Shown: positions 34,132 to 43,939, counted from the stretch's first letter. The stretch: 64,000 nt of DNA from Enemella evansiae (GCF_002250705.1 NZ_NMVP01000010.1:1-64000), one strand, 5' to 3'. Program-made: numbers and translations. Notes: generated from the sequence alone by a model not told the origin.

Positions 34132-35580
34132 ATGTCCTTGGCAGCCACACCGGCGCCCCCGACGACGATCCGGGGCGTGCACGACGTCATCCAGTTCACC
34201 AACTCCCGGCCACGGATCAGCGGTCGGGCCGGAGTCATCTGGTGGCTGGCGCTCGCAGGTCTGTTCCTCGACGCCTTCTCCAATTCTGCACTGAGCGCCG
34301 GTCTGGCGCCGATGACCAGGGACCTCCAGCTCTCCGCCGCGCAGGTCGCGCTGCTCACCTCGATGGCCTCCTGGATCTCGATCTTCTTCAATCCGATCGG
34401 TGGCTGGCTGGCCGACAGGTTCGGCCGGGTGATCCCGATCGTGGCCGCCAAGGTGCTCTACGTGATCGGTGCGGCGCTGGCCACCTTCGCACCCAGCTTC
34501 GAACTGGTCGTCGCCGGACGGTTCTTCGTCGGTGCCGCCTACGGCATGGACTTCGCGATCGCGATGGCGCTGCTCGGTGAACTGACACCGAAGAAGTTCA
34601 GCTCCCGGATCAACACCTGGCAGGGAATCTGGTACACCGCGGTGACCAGCAACCTGCTGCTCGCGTTGGCCTTCTACAACCTGGACGTCGGTGACGCGAT
34701 CTGGCGCTATGCGATCGGTGCCACCGGGGTCGTCGCGATCCTCCTCTTCGTGCTGCAGTTGACCTTCCTGGTGGAGAGCCCGGCCTGGCTGGCCCGGCAC
34801 GGGAACCTGGAGCGAGCCGCCGAGTCGATGACCAAGATGTATGGTCAGCCGTTCGTCGCCGCACCCGAGGGCGAACGACTGCCGATCATCAATCTGGCCA
34901 ACAAGGGCATCCGCAACGTGCTGCTGATCTTCCGCGGCATCTATCTGCCCCGGACCGTGTTGGCCACCACGGTGCAGCTCGGCCAGTCCATCCAGTACTT
35001 CGCGGTCGGCTGGTACCTGCCGGTGATCAGCCTGGCGATGTTCGGCAACGACTTCGTCTCCGCCACCACCGGCACGATCGTGTTCAACCTCTTCGGCATC
35101 ATCGGCGGTTTCGCATCCCCATGGATCGGGAAGAAGCTCGGGCTGCGGCGGGCCTCGGCGATCGGTTTCACCGTGGTGTTCGTGCTGCTGGTGATCCTCG
35201 GCCTCGGATTCCAGAAGATGCCGCTGTGGTTGGCCTTCCTGGTCCCGTCGCTGTTCATCCTGTTCCACTCCGGCGGCCCCGGTGCCAACGGCAAGTCGAT
35301 CTCGACCCTGTCCTTCCGCAGCGAACTCCGCGCCGGTGCCAACGGGCTGATCGGAGCGATGGGCGGCCTCGGCGCAGCCCTCGGTCTCACCGTCTTCCCG
35401 ATCTTCCGGGAGAACTACGGACTCGGCAACACATTCCTGATCCTCGCCGTCGTGCCACTGATCGCCGCCATCATCTGCTGGGTGGTGCGCTGGGAACCGA
35501 CCCGCGCCGAGGTCGACGTCGATGAAGAGGCGGACGCGCCCGGCTTCAGCGACGAGCCGACCAGGACGAAGGTGATGTGA
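34132..35580 (+). CDS. MFS transporter (sugar-porter-like)
   Basis: This 482-residue, twelve-helix major facilitator protein has an amphipathic N-terminal extension of about 40 residues. Motifs are GWLADRFGRVIPIVAAKVL after helix 2 and FLVESPAWLARHGNLERAAE at the end of the first half, both typical of the sugar-porter/organic solute branch. It is first of five tightly packed genes with an FGGY kinase, GlpD-like, AGPS-like and GlpP-like proteins, so it likely imports glycerol, a polyol or a glycerol derivative. It abuts the kinase gene (stop and start codons adjacent). Confidence 0.85.
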   Translation: MSLAATPAPPTTIRGVHDVIQFTNSRPRISGRAGVIWWLALAGLFLDAFSNSALSAGLAPMTRDLQLSAAQVALLTSMASWISIFFNPIGGWLADRFGRVIPIVAAKVLYVIGAALATFAPSFELVVAGRFFVGAAYGMDFAIAMALLGELTPKKFSSRINTWQGIWYTAVTSNLLLALAFYNLDVGDAIWRYAIGATGVVAILLFVLQLTFLVESPAWLARHGNLERAAESMTKMYGQPFVAAPEGERLPIINLANKGIRNVLLIFRGIYLPRTVLATTVQLGQSIQYFAVGWYLPVISLAMFGNDFVSATTGTIVFNLFGIIGGFASPWIGKKLGLRRASAIGFTVVFVLLVILGLGFQKMPLWLAFLVPSLFILFHSGGPGANGKSISTLSFRSELRAGANGLIGAMGGLGAALGLTVFPIFRENYGLGNTFLILAVVPLIAAIICWVVRWEPTRAEVDVDEEADAPGFSDEPTRTKVM

Positions 35581-37086
35581 ATGCCGGAGGTGATGCTCTC
35601 CATCGACGAAGGAACCAGCGGCACCCGAGCGGCGATCGTGGACGCCGACGGCCGGACCCACAACGAGCACTACCAGCGGCTGACCACCGACAGCCCGGCA
35701 CCCGGTCTCGTCGAACAGGACGCGGCCCGGATCCTGAGCGCCACCCGCGACGTGCTCACCGCCACCTGGTCAGAGCACGACCCGACCCGGCACCAGGTGG
35801 TCGGGGTGGCGGTCAGCACGCAGCGGGCCACCGCCGTGCTCTGGGACACCGTCACCGGTGAACCGCTCACCCCCGCGGTGGTCTGGCAGGACACCCGTTA
35901 CGCCACCGAGCTGGCCGAGGCGTACGCCGACAGCTGGGACGAACGGCTGCGCGCCCGCACCGGTCGACCCACCGGGGTGCGCTCGCCCTACCTGTGGGCC
36001 GCGCACCAGCTGCGGGAGAACCCGCGCGTCTGTCAGGCGTACGCCGACGGCCGGCTCGGATTCGGGACCATCGACACCTGGCTGATCTGGAACCTCTCGG
36101 CCGAACGGGCGCTGGTCACCTCGGCCACCAACGCGACCGCCGGGGGAGCGCTCGACCTGCGCGAGTTCTGCTATCTCGAGGATTGGCTCACCACACTGGG
36201 ATTTCCGCCCGAACTCGCCCCCCGCCTGATCGACGACGCCGCGCCCGTCGGCACACTCGATGCCGAGCTCGTCGGCCGGCCGCTGCCGATCCTGGCGGCC
36301 GTCGGCGACCAGCACGCGGCGCTGGTCGGGCTGGGTTGCACCCACAGCGGCGATGCGATGGTGGTGCACGGCACCGGCAGCTTCGTCGACCTGTGCACCG
36401 GTGATGACTGGCCGGCAGCGGAGTCGGCGCCCGACGGCACGCTGGTGCTGACCGGGTGGCGGGCGGCCGGCCGATCCAGCTACACCCTGGAGACATTCGC
36501 GGCCGCCACCGGGTCGGCCCTCAGCTGGGCCTGCGACCGGCTCGGCTGGTTCGACTCGCCCGAACAGATGACCGAGATCGCTGCCAGCGTTGCCGATTCC
36601 GGCGGGGTCACCTTCCTGCCCAGCATCACCGGGATGCGCAGCCCGGTGATGGCGCCGCACGCCCGTGGCGCGTTGCGCGGGCTGAGCACCGCCACCACCG
36701 CGGCGCACGTCGCCCGGGCGATGGTGGAGGGGGTGGCGCACTTCGTCACCCAGGCCAATGAGGACAACGTCTCCACCGCCGCGGTGCGCCCGACGCGGAT
36801 CAACGTCGGCGGCGGGCTCGCGGCCAGCGACCTGCTGCTGCAGGTGCAGGCCGACCTGATGGGGATCCCGGTGCATCGAGTGCGCGGCGCGGCCAGCGCC
36901 AGCCTCCGCGGGGCGGCGTACCTGGCGGGCAGCCAGCTGCCCGGTTGGCCGGCCCTGGGCGATCTGCCCGACAACACGCTGCGGGTCTTCGAACCCAGCA
37001 TCTCGACGGCCGCCCGGCAGCGGGCCCGGTCCGCCTGGCGGGCCGTCGTCGACCAGGAAGTCCAACTCGGACGAGAGGAATCATGA
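35581..37086 (+). CDS. FGGY-family carbohydrate kinase (glycerol-kinase-like)
   Basis: This 501-residue FGGY kinase phosphorylates glycerol or a similar polyol with ATP. The first phosphate loop is LSIDEGTSGTRAAIVDADG. QRATAVLWD and WQDTR match the GlpK substrate region (compare NQRET and WQDRR). The ATP domain has GDQHAALVG with the catalytic Asp, and HGTGSFVDLC; GGLAASDLLLQVQADLMGIP is the second FGGY signature. Differences from true GlpK in the substrate loops leave room for another polyol. It overlaps the GlpD-like gene by 4 nt. Confidence 0.85.
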   Translation: MPEVMLSIDEGTSGTRAAIVDADGRTHNEHYQRLTTDSPAPGLVEQDAARILSATRDVLTATWSEHDPTRHQVVGVAVSTQRATAVLWDTVTGEPLTPAVVWQDTRYATELAEAYADSWDERLRARTGRPTGVRSPYLWAAHQLRENPRVCQAYADGRLGFGTIDTWLIWNLSAERALVTSATNATAGGALDLREFCYLEDWLTTLGFPPELAPRLIDDAAPVGTLDAELVGRPLPILAAVGDQHAALVGLGCTHSGDAMVVHGTGSFVDLCTGDDWPAAESAPDGTLVLTGWRAAGRSSYTLETFAAATGSALSWACDRLGWFDSPEQMTEIAASVADSGGVTFLPSITGMRSPVMAPHARGALRGLSTATTAAHVARAMVEGVAHFVTQANEDNVSTAAVRPTRINVGGGLAASDLLLQVQADLMGIPVHRVRGAASASLRGAAYLAGSQLPGWPALGDLPDNTLRVFEPSISTAARQRARSAWRAVVDQEVQLGREES

Positions 37087-38759
37087 AAAGGATCAGTCTT
37101 CCCGGGCGCCGGGAGAGCCGGCAGGCGAGAGAACTCGTGCTGGATCGCCCGGTGCCGTTCGACCGCAGCACCAACCTGGACCGGTTGGCCGCCGAGAGCT
37201 TCGACGTGGTCGTCGTCGGCGGTGGGATCACCGGTGCCTACACCGCACTGGACTGTGCACTGCGTGGCCTGCGGGTGGCGCTGGTGGAGAAGGACGACTT
37301 CGCCAGCGGCACCTCCTCCAAGTCCTCCAAGATGGTGCACGGCGGGCTGCGCTACATCGAACAGGGCAACCTTCCGCTGGTCCGGCATTCGCTGCTGGAG
37401 CGGCAGCGGTTGCGCGACAACGCCCCGCATCTGGTGCAGCGGCTGCCGTTCATGTTCCCGGTGCTGGCCCGCGGTGGTGCCCTGGATCCCCGGCTGGCCA
37501 GCGGGTTCGAGGCGTTGCTGTGGTCCTATGACGCGGCCGGTGGCTGGCGCGAGGGCCGCCTGCACCAGCGGTTGTCCCGCAATGAGGTGCTGGTCCGCTG
37601 CCCGACGCTGCGGGCCGAGGAACTGCGCTACGGATTGCTCTATTTCGACGCCCGCACCGACGACGCCCGGCTCACGCTCACCGTCGCCCGGACCGCCGCC
37701 CTGCACGGTGCCTGTGTGGTCAACCATGCCCGCCTCAGCGAGGTCTGCCGCAGCGGGGGACGGATCAGCGGGGTCGAGGTGCAGGCCGAGGATCGCACGA
37801 TCACCGTGCCCACCCGGTGCGTGGTGATGGCGACCGGGGTGTGGTTGCGGGACTTCTCCGCGGCCGGGCCCGAGGCCGAGGTGCCACCGATCCGGCCCGC
37901 CAAGGGCGTCCATGTGGTGCTCCCGTGGCGGTTGATCCGCAATGACTGCACGGTCACCGTGCCGGTACCGGGACGGACCCGGCGGGCCACGATCACCCGC
38001 TGGGGGGACTACAGCGTGCTCGGCACCACCGATGAGGACTACCGGGGCGACCTGGACTCGGTGCACTGCACCAGCGAGGAGCGGGATTTCCTTCTGGAGG
38101 GGGCGAATTCTGCCCTCCGGGTCGATCTGAAACCCGAGGACATCACCGGTTCGATCGCCGGCTGCCGGCCACTGATCGCCCCACCCGGCGGCAAGACCCT
38201 GGAGGTCAGCCGGAACCACGAGATCCGGACCGATCCCGATGGTCTGGTCACCGTCGTCGGTGGCAAGCTGACCACCTCTCGGCACATGGCCGAACAGACC
38301 GTCGACGCGGTCAGCGCGGTCCTGGATCGCCGGACCCGCTGCCGCACGCAGAAGGCGCCGCTGGTCGGCGGCGTCGGTTTCGACCCGCAGGCGTCCCAGG
38401 CCACCGGTGGGCTCGCCGCCCATCTGGGGGAACGCTATGGCACCGAGAGCCACTTCGTCAGCGAGCTGCTCACCGAACCGGGCGCCGATGACCCGCTGGT
38501 GGCCGGATTGCCCTACATCCGGGCCGAGGCGGTCCATGCGGTGCGCCACGAGATGGCTCGCACGATCGATGACGTGCTGTCGCGCCGGACCCGGGCGCGG
38601 CTCTACCGCCGGGACGCCTCGGCCGAAGCCGCCGGTGCGGTGGCCGCGATCCTGGGTAGCGAACTCGGGTTGGACCAGGCCGCGCTGGAAGCGCAACTCG
38701 CGGCGTACCGGAACTCGACCGAACTCGAACGCAACATCCTGATGGGAGTCCACGAATGA
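37083..38759 (+). CDS. glpD: Glycerol-3-phosphate dehydrogenase/oxidase, GlpD family
   Basis: This 558-residue FAD-dependent membrane-associated enzyme oxidises glycerol-3-phosphate to dihydroxyacetone phosphate, passing electrons to quinone or oxygen. Near the N-terminus it has the FAD site VVVVGGGITGAYTALDCALR and the GlpD signature FASGTSSKSSKMVHGGLRYI. Later are RPAKGVHVVLPW, TDEDYRGD and VVGGKLTTSRHMAEQ, and a C-terminal helical domain. The ATG at 37083 overlaps the kinase stop. Its own stop overlaps the AGPS-like start (ATGA at 38756), showing translational coupling. Confidence 0.92.
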   Translation: MKRISLPGRRESRQARELVLDRPVPFDRSTNLDRLAAESFDVVVVGGGITGAYTALDCALRGLRVALVEKDDFASGTSSKSSKMVHGGLRYIEQGNLPLVRHSLLERQRLRDNAPHLVQRLPFMFPVLARGGALDPRLASGFEALLWSYDAAGGWREGRLHQRLSRNEVLVRCPTLRAEELRYGLLYFDARTDDARLTLTVARTAALHGACVVNHARLSEVCRSGGRISGVEVQAEDRTITVPTRCVVMATGVWLRDFSAAGPEAEVPPIRPAKGVHVVLPWRLIRNDCTVTVPVPGRTRRATITRWGDYSVLGTTDEDYRGDLDSVHCTSEERDFLLEGANSALRVDLKPEDITGSIAGCRPLIAPPGGKTLEVSRNHEIRTDPDGLVTVVGGKLTTSRHMAEQTVDAVSAVLDRRTRCRTQKAPLVGGVGFDPQASQATGGLAAHLGERYGTESHFVSELLTEPGADDPLVAGLPYIRAEAVHAVRHEMARTIDDVLSRRTRARLYRRDASAEAAGAVAAILGSELGLDQAALEAQLAAYRNSTELERNILMGVHE

Positions 38760-40273
38760 TCAGCGCAGAAGCGATTCGCCGCGGATACAACCACGGTCGA
38801 TACACCGTCGGCGGACCGACCACGCCCGGTTGGGCGGTGCCGGACAGCACGGCGGGAGAGCACTCGCTGCAGACCGATCCGGTGGTCGTCCCCGACGAGG
38901 TGCTGGACGAGCTGCGGGCCACCGGGGCCACCGTCGCGACCACCGAGCGTGAACTGATCGACGGCACCCGGGACTGGTGGGCCCGTTCGATGATCGCCGA
39001 GACCTCGGGGAATCCAGCGACACCGGTCGGTGCGATCGTGCGGGTCGAGACCGAGCAGCAGGTGGTCGAGGTGCTCCGGATCGCCAGCAGCACGGGGATT
39101 CCGGTCACCGCCTCGGCCGGCCGATCCAATGTCACCGGTGCCGCGCTGCCGCTGCGGGGCGGGATCGTGCTGGACCTCTGCGCGCTCAACGAGATCACCG
39201 ACCTGGACCGCACCAGCCAGATCGTCGAAGTCCAGGCCGGGATGTTCGGGGACGTCTTCGAGGAGCAATTGCAGCACCAGGGATTCACCACCGGCCACTG
39301 GCCGTCGTCGTTCGGGTTGAGCACCGTCGGCGGGTGGGTCGCCTGCCGCGGGGCCGGACAGTTGTCGACCCGCTACGGCAAGATCGAGGACATGGTGGTC
39401 GGGCTCGACGTCGTGCTGCCCGACGGCACCGAGCTGTCCCTGGGGCACAGCGCCCGCGCGGCCGTGGGGCCGGATCTGCGGGCCCTGTTCATCGGGTCCG
39501 AGGGCACCCTGGGGGTGATCACCCGGGTACGCCTCCAGGTGCACCGGCTGCCCAGCTATGCGCGGGCCTTCGCGTACGGCTTCGCCAGCTTCGCCGACGG
39601 GCTGGAGGCCTGCCGGGAGATCATGCAGCGCGGTGCGACCCCGGCGGCGCTGCGGCTCTATGACGAGTTGGAGAGTGGCCTGCAGTTCGATCTGCCGGAC
39701 ACCAACGTGCTGCTGGTCGCCGACGAGGGGCCACAACCCCTGGTGGATGCCGGCCTGCAGATCGCCGAGGAGGTCTGTGCCGAGACCGGCACCCGGCTGG
39801 ACGGGGACGCGATCTTCGAACGCTGGTTGGAAACCCGGATGGTGACCGGCAAGAGTGCCGAGGGGTTCAAGGCCGACCCGGGCTTCGTGTCGGACACCCT
39901 GGAGATGACCGGCCGCTGGCGGGATCTGCCGGCGATCTATGACGAGGTGATCGAGGCGCTGACGTCGGTGCCGGGTACGCTCGCCGGCTCGGCGCACCAG
40001 TCCCACGCCTACGTCACCGACGGCTGTCTCTATTTCTCGCTGCGCGGCAAGGTCGAACCCGAGCGGCGGGCCGACTGGTACCGGGCGGCGTGGGATGCGG
40101 CCAATGAGGTGGTGCTGCGGCACGGGGCCACGCTGAGCCACCACCACGGGGTGGGCCTGCTGCGCGCGCCCTACATGCGGGAGTCGCTGGGTGAATCCTT
40201 CGCGCTGCTGGAGACCATCAAGCGGGTCGTCGACCTGGACAACCTGCTCAACCCGGGCAAACTGGGTCTGTGA
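38756..40273 (+). CDS. FAD-binding oxidase resembling alkyl-DHAP synthase (AGPS)
   Basis: This 505-residue flavoprotein of the vanillyl-alcohol-oxidase/PCMH superfamily has the FAD domain IPVTASAGRSNVTGAALPLR and SSFGLSTVGGWVACRGAGQL, and FIGSEGTLGVITRVRLQVHR. Its C-terminus contains LSHHHGVGLLRAPYM, the His-rich motif characteristic of alkyldihydroxyacetone-phosphate synthases. Classical AGPS swaps the acyl group of acyl-DHAP for a fatty alcohol. DHAP is the product of the coupled GlpD-like enzyme, so action on a DHAP-ether or a related glycerol ether is plausible. The direction of the reaction is unknown. Confidence 0.82.
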   Translation: MISAEAIRRGYNHGRYTVGGPTTPGWAVPDSTAGEHSLQTDPVVVPDEVLDELRATGATVATTERELIDGTRDWWARSMIAETSGNPATPVGAIVRVETEQQVVEVLRIASSTGIPVTASAGRSNVTGAALPLRGGIVLDLCALNEITDLDRTSQIVEVQAGMFGDVFEEQLQHQGFTTGHWPSSFGLSTVGGWVACRGAGQLSTRYGKIEDMVVGLDVVLPDGTELSLGHSARAAVGPDLRALFIGSEGTLGVITRVRLQVHRLPSYARAFAYGFASFADGLEACREIMQRGATPAALRLYDELESGLQFDLPDTNVLLVADEGPQPLVDAGLQIAEEVCAETGTRLDGDAIFERWLETRMVTGKSAEGFKADPGFVSDTLEMTGRWRDLPAIYDEVIEALTSVPGTLAGSAHQSHAYVTDGCLYFSLRGKVEPERRADWYRAAWDAANEVVLRHGATLSHHHGVGLLRAPYMRESLGESFALLETIKRVVDLDNLLNPGKLGL

Positions 40274-40851
40274 GCGGACTCGCGCAACTGCAGCAAGCGG
40301 TCCGGCAGCATCCGGTGATCGGTGTGCTCTACGGGGTGGACAGCCTGCCCGCACTGCTCGGCTCGGACTGCCGGGCGGCCGTGGTGGCGAACATCGATCT
40401 GCTGCTGTTGCCCAAGGCGCTGGAAGTGCTGACCCAGCAGGGAATCCTCAGCATCGTCAACATCGACTCGATCCCGGGGCTGGCCCAGGATCGTGGCGGG
40501 GTGGACTATCTGCAGGCGCTCGGTGCCGTCGGTGTGGTGTCGACGCGGGGCTCGCTGATGCAGCGCATCCAGCACGCCAAGCTGTTGGCGATGCAGAAGG
40601 TGTTCGTGACCGACCGTTCGAACCTGCCGCGTGCCCTGGACTCGGTCCGCACCTCCCACCCCGATCTGGTCCAGGTGATGCCGGGGCCGGTGGTGCCGCG
40701 GATCGATCCGGAGGACCTGCGGGTGTTCGAACCGTTCATCGTCTCCGGTTTCGTCACCGACGAGAACGACGTGCGGGCCGCCCTGACCGCCGGTGCGATC
40801 GGAGTGACCAGTCACAGCACGGAATTGTGGGCGGCTACCCGATCGCCGTAG
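40270..40851 (+). CDS. glpP: GlpP-type glycerol-3-phosphate-responsive antiterminator
   Basis: This 193-residue protein has the TIM-barrel-like GlpP fold: VIGVLYGVDSLPALLGSDCR, VVANIDLLLLPKALEVL, SIVNIDSIPGLAQDRGGVDY, VGVVSTRGSLMQRIQHAKLL, QVMPGPVVPRI and FIVSGFVTDENDVRAALTAG. In Bacillus subtilis GlpP binds glycerol-3-phosphate and prevents termination in glp leader RNA. It is the last gene of the five-gene operon and overlaps the preceding gene by 4 nt. Its likely target is the two-hairpin leader at 34051-34119. Length and motifs are complete. Confidence 0.88.
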   Translation: MSGLAQLQQAVRQHPVIGVLYGVDSLPALLGSDCRAAVVANIDLLLLPKALEVLTQQGILSIVNIDSIPGLAQDRGGVDYLQALGAVGVVSTRGSLMQRIQHAKLLAMQKVFVTDRSNLPRALDSVRTSHPDLVQVMPGPVVPRIDPEDLRVFEPFIVSGFVTDENDVRAALTAGAIGVTSHSTELWAATRSP

Positions 40852-40869
40852 CGGTCTGTGGTGTCCGTT

Positions 40870-40919
40870 CAGAACGATCCCTTCTGCCTACCGTGTGTAT
40901 GCAGAAAGGCATCGTTCTG
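40870..40919. terminator. Strong bidirectional hairpin between glpP and lipB
   Basis: CAGAACGATCCCTTCTGC pairs with GCAGAAAGGCATCGTTCTG over about 18 positions with one mismatch and one bulge, around a 13-nt loop. It lies 18 nt past the glpP stop. The rest of 40920-41053 shows no gene or other structure. Confidence 0.75.
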
Positions 40920-41053
40920 CAGGCCTAACTGGAAGCGGTGGCGAGCCGATCGACGGACAACACCTGCCCGGGATGGACAACACCGAATGCTGGCGCGGGC
41001 CGGGCCGGAGGGCGGCACGGGCGGCGTGGTACGCGCAGCGACGAGTCGAAGGG

Positions 41054-41761
41054 TCAGACGGTGAGACCGTACTGCACCTGGTCGGTGGGGGTGGCGCGGG
41101 CGATGTCGGGGGTGCGCTCGAAATCCTGCCAGGACAGCAGTTCGGCGAGGAACGGGGTGATCCCGTCGGCGGCGCGGCGGACGCCTTCGATACCGGACCA
41201 GCCGTCGCCGAGTTCGCGGGCCATCGAGGTGACACCGGCATCGGTGATCCCGCAGGGCACGATCCGGTCGAACCAGGTCATGTCCGGGTCCACGTTCAGC
41301 GCGAAACCGTGCATCGAGGTCTTGTGCGCCACGCGTACCCCGATCTGACCGATCTTGCGTTCCTCACCGCGCTCGTCGGCGGCCAACCAGACACCGGCCC
41401 GCCCGGCGACCCGGCCGGTCTCGATGCCGACCGAGGCCAGGTAGCGGATCAGCGCCTCCTCGACCCGGCGGATGTAGTCGACCACACCGATGTCCTCCGG
41501 CAGTTTCACGATCGGGTACCCCACCAGCTGACCGGGCCCGTGCCAGGTGATCAACCCACCGCGGTCCACGTCGACGACCGGGGTGCCGTCGACCGGCCGG
41601 TGCTCGGGTTGGGTGCGCCGCCCGGCGGTGTAGACCGGCGGATGTTCCAGCAGCAGCGCCACATCGCCGCGCTCACCCGCGGAGACCTGGGCGTGCAGCG
41701 TGCGCTGCAGGTCCCACGCCTCGGTGTAGTCGATGTGTCCCAACCACTGGAAATCGAGCAT
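41054..41761 (-). CDS. lipB: Lipoyl(octanoyl) transferase
   Basis: LipB moves the octanoyl group from acyl carrier protein to lipoyl domains, the step before LipA. It has 235 residues with the BPL/LplA/LipB fold: [33 protein letters not shown], catalytic Lys136 in [18 protein letters not shown] and nucleophile Cys170 in IVPCGI. The start at 41761 matches the family. It ends opposite the glpP operon and is divergent from the isochorismatase-like gene. Separation from lipA by the 28.6-40.9 kb block is unusual for actinobacteria. Confidence 0.96.
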   Translation of the reverse strand: MLDFQWLGHIDYTEAWDLQRTLHAQVSAGERGDVALLLEHPPVYTAGRRTQPEHRPVDGTPVVDVDRGGLITWHGPGQLVGYPIVKLPEDIGVVDYIRRVEEALIRYLASVGIETGRVAGRAGVWLAADERGEERKIGQIGVRVAHKTSMHGFALNVDPDMTWFDRIVPCGITDAGVTSMARELGDGWSGIEGVRRAADGITPFLAELLSWQDFERTPDIARATPTDQVQYGLTV

Positions 41762-41857
41762 GTCTGCGAGTGTACGCCCGCAGCGGATGGGGGTTGTGCT
41801 GTGCCGGATGGACCGGAATAGTTGCACGTGCATCGACTTGTCGAGAGGAGCCCAGCG

Positions 41858-42517
41858 ATGGCCAAGACCGAGATGGAGCCGGTACGCGATCAGGCCAGCG
41901 ATCACCTGCTGACGCCCGAGAACTGCGTGCTCACGCTGATCGACTACCAGCCCGAGCAGTACCACACGATCACCTCGACCTCCCGGGAGCGGATCGATCT
42001 CAATGTGGTGGCCCTCTGCCGACTGGCGACCTCCTACGGCGTACCGGTGGTGCTCTCCACCGTCGGCGTCGACCTCGGAGTCAACGAGGGCACCGCGCAA
42101 CTGATCCGCGACGAGCTGCCCGGCGTACCCGAGATCGACCGCACCGGGGTGAACTCCTGGGAGGACGCCGACTTCCGCGCCGCCATCGAGCAGACCGGCC
42201 GCAAGAAGGTGGTGATCGCCGGCTTGTGGACCGAGGTCTGCATGACCTTCCCGACCCTCGACATGCTCGCCGAGGGTTACGAGGTCTACCCGGTCATCGA
42301 CGCGATCGGCGGGATCAGCACCGTCTCCCACAACCGGGCCATCGAGCGCGTGGTCGCCGCCGGCGCCCAGCCGGTGACCGCGATCTCCTTCGGCTCGGAG
42401 CTGATGCGCAACTGGGCCCGCGAGGAGTCGGACAACCTGCGCAAGGTGATGAACTGGTACTTCCCGCGCAAACAGCAGCTCGACAAGGCCGAGGGCGTCC
42501 AGTTCGACAACAGCTGA
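41858..42517 (+). CDS. Isochorismatase-family cysteine hydrolase (YcaC-like)
   Basis: This 219-residue cytoplasmic hydrolase has the catalytic Asp in [14 protein letters not shown] and the nucleophilic Cys in [15 protein letters not shown], preceded by the cis-peptide-like VVIAGLW turn. The pattern is closest to YcaC-type hydrolases of unknown substrate rather than true isochorismatases. GAGAGGAG precedes the ATG. It overlaps the MarR gene by one base (TGATG), which overlaps the pirin gene, so the three form one operon. Confidence 0.88.
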   Translation: MAKTEMEPVRDQASDHLLTPENCVLTLIDYQPEQYHTITSTSRERIDLNVVALCRLATSYGVPVVLSTVGVDLGVNEGTAQLIRDELPGVPEIDRTGVNSWEDADFRAAIEQTGRKKVVIAGLWTEVCMTFPTLDMLAEGYEVYPVIDAIGGISTVSHNRAIERVVAAGAQPVTAISFGSELMRNWAREESDNLRKVMNWYFPRKQQLDKAEGVQFDNS

Positions 42518-42975
42518 TGCAGGCCGAACTGACCCGCCGCAGCGCCGCCGTCCCGGTCTGGCGGGCGCTGCTCGAGGTGTACGCCGACCTGCTCGGTGAG
42601 CTGGGTCGCCGATTGCAGGCCCGGCACGGGCTCTCGGTCACCGAGTTCGATGTGCTGATCAACCTGGGCCCGAACGAGACCTGCCGGCATCGCGAACTGG
42701 CCGGCCGGGTGCTGCTCAGCGGCAGTGCGCTGACCCGGCTCGTGGATCGGCTGAGCGCGCGTGGGTATCTGACCCGCACCCGTGCCCACGACGACGATCG
42801 CGGGGTGCTGATCGCGCTCACCGATACCGGCCGGGTGCTGCGTCGCGAGGCGGCCCGCACCAACAATGCAACCATCCGCCGGGCCTTCGCCGGGCTGACC
42901 GACGACGACCTGGTCACGCTGACCGCCCTGCTCGGACGGATCGGCGTACCCACCGAGGAGGAGGAACTCCGATGA
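42517..42975 (+). CDS. MarR-family transcriptional regulator
   Basis: This 152-residue regulator has a MarR winged helix: [60 protein letters not shown]. It is translationally coupled upstream to the YcaC-like hydrolase (1-nt overlap) and downstream to the pirin gene (ATGA overlap). MarR proteins commonly sense phenolics or oxidants; with pirin and a hydrolase as operon partners, control of an aromatic/oxidative response is a guess. The operator was not identified. Confidence 0.9.
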   Translation: MQAELTRRSAAVPVWRALLEVYADLLGELGRRLQARHGLSVTEFDVLINLGPNETCRHRELAGRVLLSGSALTRLVDRLSARGYLTRTRAHDDDRGVLIALTDTGRVLRREAARTNNATIRRAFAGLTDDDLVTLTALLGRIGVPTEEEELR

Positions 42976-43931
42976 CCGAATCGACGAGCCAGACCACCGT
43001 CCAGGTGCTCCGCGGGCGCGAAGTGCCGCTCGGCGGCGTCCGGGCACTGGAGGTCCGGCGTACCCTGCCGCACCGGGACCGCTCGTTCATCGGCGCCTGG
43101 TGCTTCGTCGACCACTACGGCCCGACCCGGGTGGTCGATGCCAGCCGCGACGGGATGGACGTGCCACCGCATCCGCACACCGGGCTGCAGACGGTGTCCT
43201 GGCTGTTCGCCGGGGAGATCGAGCACCGCGACTCCAACGGAGTGCATGCGATGGTTCGCCCCGGCGAGGTCAACCTGATGACCAGCGGCCGCGGGATCGC
43301 GCACTCGGAGGTGTCCACCCCGGCGACCAGCACCCTGCACGGGCTGCAGCTGTGGGTCGCGCTGCCGGAGGTGGACCGCGAGATGGCCCGGGACTTCCAG
43401 CACCACGTGCCGACCGAGACCGAACTGGCCGACGGGGCCGGGACCGCGCTGGTGTTCATCGGCGAGCTGCCCGGGGTGGCGGCCTCCCCGGTCCGCACCC
43501 AGACCCCGCTGCTCGGCGCGGAACTGCGGCTGGCGCCGGGTGCGGAGTTCGAGCTGACCCTGGACCCGGGTTTCGAGCACGCCTTCCTGGTCGACAGCGG
43601 CACGCTCACCGTCGCCGGGCAGCAGCTCGGTCCGGCCGATCTGGGCTGCATCGACCCCGGGCCGGATTCGGTACGCCTGCAGGTCGGCTCCGAGCCGGCG
43701 CGGGTCGCGCTGTTGGGCGGTACCCCCTTCACCGAGGAGATCGTGATGTGGTGGAACCTGATCGGCCGCACCCACGAGGAGGTCGTCGCGGCCCGCGAGG
43801 AATACGAACTGCACTCGGAACGCTTCGGCGAGGTGCCCGGATACGAGGGCCCGGAATCACGGATCCCCGCACCCCCGCTGCCCACCGTCCGGCTCCGCCC
43901 CCGCAACCGCCGCGGCCGCGTCGGTGGCTAG
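42972..43931 (+). CDS. Pirin family protein
   Basis: This 319-residue bicupin has the N-terminal pirin metal motif in DVPPHPHTGLQTVSWLFAGE, IEHRDSNGVH and SGRGIAHSE, supplying the His/Glu ligands of the first cupin. The second cupin is degenerate. Bacterial pirins can act as quercetinases or regulators. The C-terminal 40 residues are proline/arginine-rich (PAPPLPTVRLRPRNRRGRVG) and look disordered. It is the last gene of the hydrolase-MarR-pirin operon; a GAGCGAGCGAGG repeat follows immediately (43940). Confidence 0.9.
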   Translation: MTESTSQTTVQVLRGREVPLGGVRALEVRRTLPHRDRSFIGAWCFVDHYGPTRVVDASRDGMDVPPHPHTGLQTVSWLFAGEIEHRDSNGVHAMVRPGEVNLMTSGRGIAHSEVSTPATSTLHGLQLWVALPEVDREMARDFQHHVPTETELADGAGTALVFIGELPGVAASPVRTQTPLLGAELRLAPGAEFELTLDPGFEHAFLVDSGTLTVAGQQLGPADLGCIDPGPDSVRLQVGSEPARVALLGGTPFTEEIVMWWNLIGRTHEEVVAAREEYELHSERFGEVPGYEGPESRIPAPPLPTVRLRPRNRRGRVGG

Positions 43932-43939
43932 TCCACGTT

